Assembly: GCA_029260765.1 (NCBI GenBank)
Contig: JAJDCP010000165.1
Location: forward strand, 1-64,000
DNA from: Planctomycetota bacterium
GTDB taxonomy: Bacteria; Planctomycetota; J058; JAJDCP01
Length of the DNA: 64,000 bases
Direction of reading: 5' to 3'
The notes under the pieces are model-generated. The model worked only from the letters and a program-made list of their open reading frames with translations, was not told the DNA's origin and searched no databases. Both the position numbers and the translations under genes were made by a program. Position 1 is the stretch's first letter. Each line of letters starts with the position of its first letter. This document shows, piece after piece, positions 34,655 through 42,247 of the stretch.

Positions 34655-35314
34655 ATGTCCCTGGAAGCGCGCCTGTCGGGCATCCGCAGCCGTGTCGCTG
34701 CGGCTGCGACCCGTGTAGGCCGCGACCCCTGCAGCGTCGAGTTGCTGGCGGTCTCCAAACACGCCCCCATCGCGGCGATCCGTGCGGCACAAGCCCTCGG
34801 TCAGCGCGATTTCGGCGAGAGCCGCATCCAGGATCTCTCCACCAAAGCTGCCTCCATCACAGGCGTACGCTGGCACGGCATCGGACGTCTGCAGACCAAC
34901 AAGGTGCGAAGAGCTGTCGGCCTGCTCGATGTCTTTCACGCGCTCGACCGGTTGAAACTGGCGCGTGTCCTGTCCAGAGAGTTGGCCAGGATCGGGCGCA
35001 GCCTGCCTGTCTACGTCGAAGTCAACCTCTCGGGCGAGTTGCAAAAGGCCGGCTTCGCGCCCGAGGCCTGCGCTGAGGCCGTGGCCGAGATCCGCGGGCT
35101 GCCAGGGCTCGAGGTGGTGGGTTTGATGGGAATGGCGCCCTGGCATCGAGACGCTGAGCGCGCCCGTCCGCATTTCCGCCGCCTACGACAGCTCGCGGAG
35201 CAGCTCAGCATCCCTGGTCTGTCCATGGGAATGAGCGCCGACTTCGAGGTTGCCATCGAAGAGGGCGCCAGCATAATCAGAGTCGGATCGGCGCTGTTCC
35301 AGGGAGAAGGGTAG
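34655..35314 (+). CDS. yggS: YggS-family PLP homeostasis protein
   Basis: 219 residues; AAGGGGGGAG precedes the ATG. The pyridoxal-phosphate lysine lies in ELLAVSKHAP. FGESRIQDLSTKA, WHGIGRLQTNKVRRAV and GLSMGMSADFEVAIEEGASI with IRVGSALFQ are the family blocks. It is a TIM-barrel PLP carrier without enzymatic activity that buffers vitamin B6. The following kinase starts immediately after its stop. Confidence 0.93.
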   Translation: MSLEARLSGIRSRVAAAATRVGRDPCSVELLAVSKHAPIAAIRAAQALGQRDFGESRIQDLSTKAASITGVRWHGIGRLQTNKVRRAVGLLDVFHALDRLKLARVLSRELARIGRSLPVYVEVNLSGELQKAGFAPEACAEAVAEIRGLPGLEVVGLMGMAPWHRDAERARPHFRRLRQLAEQLSIPGLSMGMSADFEVAIEEGASIIRVGSALFQGEG

Positions 35315-37906
35315 TTGCCTGTTCTGCAGGTGGAAAAGGGCAAGAGCCGCGGCAAGCGTTGCAGCTTCAGCGATACCGTCACAGCTACGGTCGGTCGCGA
35401 GCAGAGCAATACGCTGAGCCTCGCCGATGCGATGGTTTCCCGCCGCCACCTCAAGATCGAGCTCGAGGGAGGCAACTGGGTACTGACCGATATGGGCAGC
35501 GCCAACGGCACCCTCCACAATGGCACCCGAGTGCAATCCGCCATTCTCGAATTCGGCGACGGCATCGTCATCGGCGAGACCATGCTCTCGTTCATCGAAG
35601 AGAGCCACGAATTCGACGTGGGCGAGTGTACCGGCCGGGTTCTGGCCGGCTATGAGATCGCAGAGCGCATCGGCCGCGGTGGCATGGGAACCGTGTACCG
35701 CGCGCGTCAGCTACGGCTCGAGCGGGAGGTCGCCTTCAAGGTGCTCGCCAAAGAGCTCGCCCGAGACCAGGCGTTCATCCGCAAGTTCGTGACCGAGGCG
35801 CGGGCGGCAGGGCAGCTCAACCACCCCAACATCATCCAGGTCTACGATGTGGGCAGCGAGGATGGCGTCTACTTCTTTTCGATGGAATACGTATCGGTCG
35901 GCTCGGTGACGGACCTGCTTGCGAAACACGGCAAGCTGACGGTTGCACAGTCGCTCAAGATCGTCACAGACACTGCTGAAGGCCTGCGTTACGCCGAAGA
36001 GCGGCGGTTCATTCATCGAGACATCAAGCCGAGCAACTTGATGGTCGGCGAAGGGGAGGTCACCAAGATCGGTGACCTCGGTATCGCCCAGCGGGCTGTC
36101 GATGGGAAGCAGGTCTCGCAGCAGGATGGCATCAGTGGCTCTCCTCACTACATGGCTCCAGAGCAAGCCCTCGGACGTATGATCGACCATCGGGTAGACC
36201 TCTATTCGCTGGGCTGCTCCTGGTATGAGATGTTGACGGGCGATACGCCTTTCCGCGGGCACTCTCCGCAAGATATCTTGATGAAACATGTCGAAGAAGA
36301 ACCGACGCGGCTCACTGAGAAGCGACCCGAGATCGGAGCCGACGTGGCCGCGGTGGTCGAGCGTCTGATGCGCAAGGACCCGAACGAGCGCTTCCAACAT
36401 GCCTCTGAGCTGCTCAAGGTGCTGTACGGCCTCAGAGAGAAATATCCGACCGAGAGTGCCTCGGGAGGCTTCCTGGCTGAGGGCTCCGCCGATCGCCGGC
36501 CCCTCGGCAAGAAGCTGGCAGCCCTGGCGGCCCTGGTCGCAGCGGTGGGTCTGCTGAGTTTTCTGATCGCCTCTCAGGTGCTCGACTGGATGCACCAGAG
36601 CAAGCTGCACGCACAGGAAGCCCATAGGCTCGAGAACGCCCTGGCTATGGCCATCAGCGTCCGGGACGAAGAGAAGATCCTCGACGTGATTGCGCAGGTT
36701 CGGGCAGAGTTCGCCGAAGATCCCCTCTCCGCGCAGGCAGACGCCGCCGAGCAGCAGGTCGAGGCCTGGCGGGAGGAGCGGCGCCTGAAGCAGGCCGCCG
36801 AGGCGCAGCGCCAAGCCGATCTCGAACAGCTACGAGGGGTTTTGGCTGCCAACGAGCCCGATCTCGAGGCTGCTCTGGAGAAACTCGAGCTCCTCGAGCA
36901 GGAGTATCCTGCCGATGCCGTGGTGGCCGAATTGCGCGCCGCTTACGAGCAGCTCTACAGCCAGCTGCAAGCACGCCTGAGCCAGGAGCGCCTGCTGCGT
37001 GAGGCCGAGAATGCGCTCGCCATCATGCTCGACCAGGTAGCCATCGACCGGGACGGAGGCTTCCGCTCGCGGGCCATCGAGCGGTTGCGCAACTACCCAG
37101 AGAAGTACCAGGGCACCGAATTCCACGATCTGGCGTTGCAGGAGATCGAGGCGATCGAAGCCGACGCAGTCGCGGCCTTCGGCAGCATCGAGCGGGAGAT
37201 CCGGGGGCTGATCGCTGATGGGGAATTCGACAAAGCCGCCCGCCGGCTCGAGCGGATCACCGTTGACGCCCACCTCGAATTGCCAGCGCTGGTCGATCGC
37301 AAGGCGTCGCTCGAGACTGCGCTACGCGTCGCTGCCGACGCCCACCGGCTCGCTGAGGAAGAGCAGCTGCGCAACGAAGAGGAGGCTCAGCTCGAAGCCG
37401 CCGTCGATGCGGCCATGGTCCGCACCTGGGATTTCGAGCAAGTCGTGAGGGATCTGCAGCGTCTCAAAGAGCCCAGCCTCGCCGACATCCGCGCGCGACG
37501 AGACTTCGAGGTCAGGTATTACCAGGCGCTTGGTGAGATCAAAGACGTGCTCATCGAGGCGTTCAGCGCGGACGAGTCGTTGCAGCGAAGCCGTTTCCGC
37601 ATCCAGGGAGCAGACTACCGTCCCATCGAGGCAGACCGCGAAGGCGTGATGTTCAGCTCCGACGAGGTCGAAGGGCTGCGGATCAAGAAGCGTTATGCGG
37701 AGTTCGAGCCTGAAGAGCTGGCGTCATTGCTCGAGCCCTTCTTGCGGGTCGACACCAACCTGAGTCCTGAGCAACGCGGCCATTGGGCCTTGTTCCAGGT
37801 CTGGTCGGGAGGAGATATCGGGCGCATCCGTGACGAGGTGCGCGCCCTCGAGCTCGATGAGCTGCCCGCTTCCCTGGCTGAGCGCCTGCAAGACCTGTTC
37901 CGGTGA
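35315..37906 (+). CDS. FHA-domain Ser/Thr protein kinase with coiled C-terminal region
   Basis: 863 residues. The TTG start directly follows the yggS stop, with GGAGAAGGG upstream, and the FHA domain begins within ten residues, so no later start fits. FHA residues 20-95: VGREQSNTLSLADAMVSRRH, GSANGTLHNG. Kinase 112-370: GRGGMGTVY loop at 120, Lys142, HRDIKPSNL (Asp236), DLG at 254-256 replacing DFG, APE at 281. One membrane helix at 401-423 is followed by ~440 residues rich in Glu/Ala helices. The FHA domain precedes the kinase, unlike most PknB proteins. The stop overlaps a broken DUF167 gene. Confidence 0.92.
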   Translation: MPVLQVEKGKSRGKRCSFSDTVTATVGREQSNTLSLADAMVSRRHLKIELEGGNWVLTDMGSANGTLHNGTRVQSAILEFGDGIVIGETMLSFIEESHEFDVGECTGRVLAGYEIAERIGRGGMGTVYRARQLRLEREVAFKVLAKELARDQAFIRKFVTEARAAGQLNHPNIIQVYDVGSEDGVYFFSMEYVSVGSVTDLLAKHGKLTVAQSLKIVTDTAEGLRYAEERRFIHRDIKPSNLMVGEGEVTKIGDLGIAQRAVDGKQVSQQDGISGSPHYMAPEQALGRMIDHRVDLYSLGCSWYEMLTGDTPFRGHSPQDILMKHVEEEPTRLTEKRPEIGADVAAVVERLMRKDPNERFQHASELLKVLYGLREKYPTESASGGFLAEGSADRRPLGKKLAALAALVAAVGLLSFLIASQVLDWMHQSKLHAQEAHRLENALAMAISVRDEEKILDVIAQVRAEFAEDPLSAQADAAEQQVEAWREERRLKQAAEAQRQADLEQLRGVLAANEPDLEAALEKLELLEQEYPADAVVAELRAAYEQLYSQLQARLSQERLLREAENALAIMLDQVAIDRDGGFRSRAIERLRNYPEKYQGTEFHDLALQEIEAIEADAVAAFGSIEREIRGLIADGEFDKAARRLERITVDAHLELPALVDRKASLETALRVAADAHRLAEEEQLRNEEEAQLEAAVDAAMVRTWDFEQVVRDLQRLKEPSLADIRARRDFEVRYYQALGEIKDVLIEAFSADESLQRSRFRIQGADYRPIEADREGVMFSSDEVEGLRIKKRYAEFEPEELASLLEPFLRVDTNLSPEQRGHWALFQVWSGGDIGRIRDEVRALELDELPASLAERLQDLFR

Positions 37907-38190
37907 GCAACGCAGACCTCGATGTTCTCGAGCAGGAACCCAAGGCCCGCCGCGAAAGGTTGCCGGGCTTGCCCAACGTGTGTTGAAGATCGCGGTGCAG
38001 CCCCCGAAAAGGGCAAGGCCCATCAACCCTCTGTCGGGTGCTCGCGCGTGCATTGGGGCTGGGACGTCGTTCGGTGCAGGTGGTGCGAGGCCACCGCCAG
38101 CGCGACAAGCGGCTGCGTTTCGATGGCTTGAGTCGAGAAGAGTTTTGTGGCCGGCTGGAACGGCTGCTTTCACTGCAGAATGGACAGGAG
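37903..38190 (+). pseudogene. DUF167/YggU gene with three single-base frameshifts
   Basis: GTG 37903 overlaps the kinase stop (GTGA) and reads VSNADLDVLEQEPKARRERLPG. The protein then continues in successive frames as LKIAVQPP, EKGKAHQ and VLARALGLGRRSVQVVRGHR then KRLRFDGLSREEFCGRLERL. This is the full DUF167 order (PKARRxxxxGxxxxxLKIxVxAPPxxGKAN...LxxALGxxRxxVxxxxGxxxRxKRxxxxG). Three single-base losses, near 37986, within the C5 run at about 38002, and near 38025, would restore one frame. Conservation is otherwise excellent, so the damage is recent or a sequencing artefact. Confidence 0.75.
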
Positions 38191-38200
38191 AACCCTGGGT

Positions 38201-39061
38201 ATGGAGCAGGCGGAGATCGGAGTGATCGGAGGCAGCGGGTTGTACGATCTGCTGCAGAATGCGGAGAGTCAGGAACTCGAGACGCCTTTCGGTACGCCAT
38301 CGGGGCCGTTCAGTGTCGGCGAGATCGGGGGCGTGCGGGTCGCGTTTGTGGCACGCCATGGGCCGGGACACCGGATTCCTCCGCACCGTATCAACTACCG
38401 CGCCAATGTTCACGGCTTCAAACAGCTTGGCGTGCGTCAGCTGATCTCTGTCAGCGCTGTGGGCAGCCTGAAAGAAGAGATCGTCCCAGGCCACCTGGTG
38501 CTGGCCGACCAGTTCTTCGACCGCACCAAGGCACGCGAGGCGACCTTCTACGATGAGCTGGCCGTTCATATCGGCTTTGCCCAGCCGGTCTGCGAGCCGT
38601 TGCGTCAGCATCTGAAGGTGGAAGCAGGCGCGCTGGGATTCCCCCATCACGACGGGGGAACCTATGTCTGCATGGAAGGGCCCGCTTTCTCGACCCGCGC
38701 AGAGTCGTTCTTCCACCGCTCCCTGGGCGCCTCGGTGATCGGTATGACCAACCTGCCCGAAGCCAAGCTGGCCCGCGAGGCCGAGATCTGCTACGCGACC
38801 ATCGCCCTGGCAACCGACTATGACTGCTGGAAAGTCGAAGAAGACGCGGTCGAGGTCGGGGCCGTGCTTGAGATCCTGCGTTCGAACGTTGCCAAGGCGT
38901 CCGAGCTGCTCGCTCAAGTTGTACCCCAGCTGGGCGGACGCAGTTGCGCGTGCCATACAGCCCTGCAGGGGGCGGTGATGACCGACATGTCGTTGCTGAC
39001 GGCAAGCGAGCGCCAGCGTTTCCACGAGCTGCTCGGAAGGTTCATGCCCGCCGGCGGATAG
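38201..39061 (+). CDS. mtnP: 5'-Methylthioadenosine phosphorylase
   Basis: 286 residues from ATG 38201 (CAGGAG 10 bp upstream). IGVIGGSGLYDLL, VAFVARHGPGHRIPPHRINY with RANVHGFKQLGVRQLISVSA, CMEGPAFSTRAES, VIGMTNLPEAKLAREAEICY and ATDYDCW are signatures of the MTAP/PNP family 2. It cleaves MTA, or possibly inosine/guanosine, to free base and (methylthio)ribose-1-phosphate, as part of methionine salvage. The phosphate-binding Arg-His pair is present. MTAP is favoured over PNP because of MTNLPEA, but substrate specificity should be considered provisional. Confidence 0.9.
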   Translation: MEQAEIGVIGGSGLYDLLQNAESQELETPFGTPSGPFSVGEIGGVRVAFVARHGPGHRIPPHRINYRANVHGFKQLGVRQLISVSAVGSLKEEIVPGHLVLADQFFDRTKAREATFYDELAVHIGFAQPVCEPLRQHLKVEAGALGFPHHDGGTYVCMEGPAFSTRAESFFHRSLGASVIGMTNLPEAKLAREAEICYATIALATDYDCWKVEEDAVEVGAVLEILRSNVAKASELLAQVVPQLGGRSCACHTALQGAVMTDMSLLTASERQRFHELLGRFMPAGG

Positions 39062-39155
39062 GCCGGTTGCGGGCTGTTGTTTATTGCCTTTCCACGCCGC
39101 GGTGCGTAAGATAGGCCGGTTTTGGCGCCAGAAGTGCCAGCTGTGAGGAGATGGA

Positions 39156-40487
39156 GTGGCCTCGGAAGAACCCGATAAAGCGGCACGTTTGTCCGAGCTG
39201 CGCCCTTTCCGCATCCTGTTTCTGGTGATGCTCGCGCTCGGGCTGGCGCTGGTCGGGCTCAGCCAGTGGCGAGTACTTCGGCGGCCCCTGGTGTTCTCCG
39301 GACCGCGAGGTCTCGAGCTGGCCTACCAAAAGGTCGTCTATTTCGACGAGGTCCAGTACTTCGAGGCCGAGCCGCACTTCTTCCACGCACGGGCGGAGGG
39401 TGACTCCTTCTCTGTTCCGCAGCGGATCGGAGGCGACCTTTGGAGCGGCGCGGCGCGTGGTGACTCGCTGATGCTGGTGTTCAAGAGCTCATTCGCGCTC
39501 TTCAGGCCGACCGAAGACCAGAATGAGCTCGCGCTGTATTTTGCCGGGAAGCTGCCCGTCAGCTGGCCGGTATTGCTGATGATTCCGCACAGCCAGGGAT
39601 TCCGAGGGCTGGGCATCAAGAAAGCCACCGACGCCAAACAGGCGCGCGGCGAGCTGCGCATGCTGGAATTCCGCGACCTCGAGTTTACCGAGACCGCGCA
39701 CCACCTGGCTCTCGAAGGGACGATCAGCAGCCTGACAGCCGAGAACCGGGCGGACACGAGCATCATCTGCCTGACCGTGCGCAAAGGCGAGACCTCCAAG
39801 ACCTACACGAGTTTCTACACCGAGGCTGACGGCTTTGGCCCCCTGCAACCGCTTGAGTTGGTCGCGCGGGCGCAAACCATGGTTACCAGCGGTGCCGGAG
39901 GCGCTGAAAGTGGCGAGCTCTACTGGCTGGTGGTCGAAGAGGGGGCGGAGCCGGGAGAGATCCTCCGCCTGCGCTATCAGGACGGCGCATTCGTGCGCGA
40001 GGCGCCGATTTCGCAGGGAGCCAATGATTGGTTGGCTGAGAATCGGCTGCTCGACATGGCTGCGACTCCTCTGGAGGAGGGCTTTGGGCTGTTGTTGATG
40101 GCTGACGAGCTTCGCTACGGCGAGGTCGATGCCGAGGGAAGATTGGGAGCCCTCAAGCAGGTCGTCGACGAGACCACGGTCTCGGGGGGAGGCCAGAGTC
40201 TCTGGAATTTCCTGGTTCCCGTTCTGATCGTGCTGATGTTGATCGGGCTCTTCTCGCGTGCCCGGCAGCGGTTGAGCGGCCCGCCCAGCGAGAAAGGTCC
40301 AGGCAAGCCGGCTCAGCCTGACAGCCCTGAGAAACCGGCAGACCAGCCTGACAAGGCGGAGGTCGAGGCCAAGGCGCTTCCCACGATGGCTCCCACTGGG
40401 GCGCACAGCCCCGAAGCCGAAGAGGTCGCCCCGGCGGTCAGTGAACAGGTCGAAGCTTCAGGCGAGGAAACGCAGGAGAAGGTCTGA
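39156..40487 (+). CDS. Two-helix membrane protein with large exported domain, unknown
   Basis: 443 residues from GTG 39156 (GAGGAGATG upstream). One helix near the N-terminus (FRILFLVMLALGLALVGLSQ), a ~310-residue probably extracytoplasmic beta-rich domain, a second helix (LWNFLVPVLIVLMLIGLFSR, about 345-365) and an acidic Pro/Glu-rich tail (EKPADQPDKAEVEAK). No family is recognised. Its stop overlaps the MEMO-family start by 1 bp, suggesting a shared operon. Confidence 0.7.
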   Translation: MASEEPDKAARLSELRPFRILFLVMLALGLALVGLSQWRVLRRPLVFSGPRGLELAYQKVVYFDEVQYFEAEPHFFHARAEGDSFSVPQRIGGDLWSGAARGDSLMLVFKSSFALFRPTEDQNELALYFAGKLPVSWPVLLMIPHSQGFRGLGIKKATDAKQARGELRMLEFRDLEFTETAHHLALEGTISSLTAENRADTSIICLTVRKGETSKTYTSFYTEADGFGPLQPLELVARAQTMVTSGAGGAESGELYWLVVEEGAEPGEILRLRYQDGAFVREAPISQGANDWLAENRLLDMAATPLEEGFGLLLMADELRYGEVDAEGRLGALKQVVDETTVSGGGQSLWNFLVPVLIVLMLIGLFSRARQRLSGPPSEKGPGKPAQPDSPEKPADQPDKAEVEAKALPTMAPTGAHSPEAEEVAPAVSEQVEASGEETQEKV

Positions 40488-41287
40488 TGCTGCGGACGGC
40501 ACGCTTTGCGGGCAGTTGGTATCCCGGTTCCGAGCAGTTGTTGCGCGGCGAGCTCGAAGAGCTGTGTCCGCTACACGATCCACGGCCCGTTCTCGGTGTG
40601 GTGGCTCCTCATGCTGGCTACCAATACTCCGGAGCGGTGGCGGGCGAGGTCTACGGGCGCATCGAGGTTCCCGAGCTGTGCGTCGTGCTCTCCCCCAGCC
40701 ACACGGGCTTCGGGCCGCGGTTCTCGCTCTATCCAGAAGGTGCCTGGCAGACTCCGCTGGGGCAGGTTCCGATCAGCGCAGACCTGAATCAAGAGCTACA
40801 GGTGGCGTTTCCCGAGCTTAGAGAAGACTACTCTGCCCATGAGGGCGAGCACGCAGCCGAGTTGCAGCTGCCCTTCCTGCAGTTCCGCAATCCCGGCCTG
40901 AAGGTCGCTGTGATTGTGGTCCGCAGCCAACACCTCGAGAAGTTGCTCGAGTTGGGCGCGGCGCTTGCCGAGGTTGCAGAGATTTTTGACCAGGGTCTGC
41001 TCGTCGTCGCCAGCTCCGACATGAACCATTTCGAGGATCAGAAGACCACGCTGGCCAAAGACCAGAAGGCCCTCGATCAGGTACTCGCCCGCGATCCTGC
41101 CAAACTGTTCCGCGTCGTGCAAAGCGAGCACATTTCGATGTGCGGCGTCTCTCCTGCCGTCACGATGCTGCATTGCAGCAACCTGCGGGGGGCCGAACGG
41201 GCTGAGCTCTTCAGCCACGAGACTTCGGCGCGGGTCAGCGGAGACACGAGGCGTGTTGTCGGGTACGCGGCGCTCGCGGTTTCCTGA
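40487..41287 (+). CDS. amrB: MEMO-family protein (AmmeMemoRadiSam system protein B)
   Basis: 266 residues, the normal length. MLRTARFAGSWYPGSEQLLR, VAPHAGYQYSGAVAGEVYGR, SPSHTG, EGEHAAELQLPFLQ, ASSDMNHFED and HISMCGVSPAVTML cover the whole MEMO1 fold, including conserved His residues of the metal or nucleophile site. The family resembles nonheme iron dioxygenases and usually accompanies AmmeMemoRadiSam A and a radical SAM partner. Neither partner is in the window. It is translationally coupled to the membrane protein at 39156. Confidence 0.92.
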   Translation: MLRTARFAGSWYPGSEQLLRGELEELCPLHDPRPVLGVVAPHAGYQYSGAVAGEVYGRIEVPELCVVLSPSHTGFGPRFSLYPEGAWQTPLGQVPISADLNQELQVAFPELREDYSAHEGEHAAELQLPFLQFRNPGLKVAVIVVRSQHLEKLLELGAALAEVAEIFDQGLLVVASSDMNHFEDQKTTLAKDQKALDQVLARDPAKLFRVVQSEHISMCGVSPAVTMLHCSNLRGAERAELFSHETSARVSGDTRRVVGYAALAVS

Positions 41288-41327
41288 ACGCCCACATGCA
41301 CCTTCTCACTTTCCAACGAGGTTCGCC

Positions 41328-42239
41328 ATGTCACTTGTCGTCGTAGGCTCGGTCGCCATCGACTCCATCGACACCATCCACGGCTCGCACCACAATGTTC
41401 TGGGGGGGTCGGCAACACACTTCGCCCTGGCTGCGGGTTTCTTCACCCAGCCGAAGCTGGTCGGGGTGGTCGGCGACGATTTTCCCGACGACTTCATGGA
41501 GACCTTGAAGGGGCGGGATATCGATCTGGCAGGACTGTCCGTCGAGAAGGGCCAGACCTTCCGTTGGCATGGCCGCTACCACGCCGATATGAACAACCGT
41601 GACACCCTCGATGTGCAGCTCGGTCTATTCGGCGACTTCAAGCCCGTGCTGCCGGCCAGTTATCGCAAGGCTGAGTGCTTGTTCCTGGCCAACGGCAGCC
41701 CCGCAACCCAGAGTGCGGTGCTCGACCAGATGGAGAAACCCAAGCTGGTCTTCCTCGACACGATGGATCTCTGGATCAACACGGCCCTCAATGACTTGAA
41801 GGCGGTCCTGGCCCGCGTCGATGGAGTGGTGCTCAACGATTCTGAAGCACAGGCTCTGACCGGTCTGCACAACACGGTGGCCGCGGCGCGCAAGATCCAT
41901 GATCTCGGTCCGCGTTTCGTGGTCGTCAAGAAGGGCGAGCACGGTGCTCTCGCGGTCGCTGGCGATGACGTCTTCGTGTTGCCGGCCTTCCCGACCGAGA
42001 ACGTTGTCGACCCCACCGGCGCGGGCGACACCTTTGCCGGCGGCATGCTCGGTTCGCTGTGCCGCGACGGCCTCGACAGCCTCGACTTCAACAAGCTGCG
42101 GCGCGCTGTCAGCTACGGCGTGGTGATGGGTTCGTTCAACGTCGAAGGCGTGGCGCACACTCGCCTGATGTCTCTCACCCGTTCAGCCATCGACCAGCGG
42201 CTGCGCGCATTTGCCAACCACATCGAGATCCCGTTTTGA
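41328..42239 (+). CDS. PfkB-family sugar kinase
   Basis: 303 residues from ATG 41328 (CGAGG upstream). The N-terminal GSVAIDSI with VLGGSATHFALAAGFF is the substrate-binding signature. The C-terminal PTENVVDPTGAGDTFAGGML contains the catalytic Asp and anion hole (DPTGAGDTF). It phosphorylates an alcohol group of a sugar or nucleoside; proteins with GGSATHFALAA are often annotated as adenosine- or ribokinase-like. Proximity to MTA phosphorylase hints at purine or ribose salvage, but that is inference. AlaRS follows 8 bp later. Confidence 0.9.
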   Translation: MSLVVVGSVAIDSIDTIHGSHHNVLGGSATHFALAAGFFTQPKLVGVVGDDFPDDFMETLKGRDIDLAGLSVEKGQTFRWHGRYHADMNNRDTLDVQLGLFGDFKPVLPASYRKAECLFLANGSPATQSAVLDQMEKPKLVFLDTMDLWINTALNDLKAVLARVDGVVLNDSEAQALTGLHNTVAAARKIHDLGPRFVVVKKGEHGALAVAGDDVFVLPAFPTENVVDPTGAGDTFAGGMLGSLCRDGLDSLDFNKLRRAVSYGVVMGSFNVEGVAHTRLMSLTRSAIDQRLRAFANHIEIPF

Positions 42240-42247
42240 GGCCTTTC

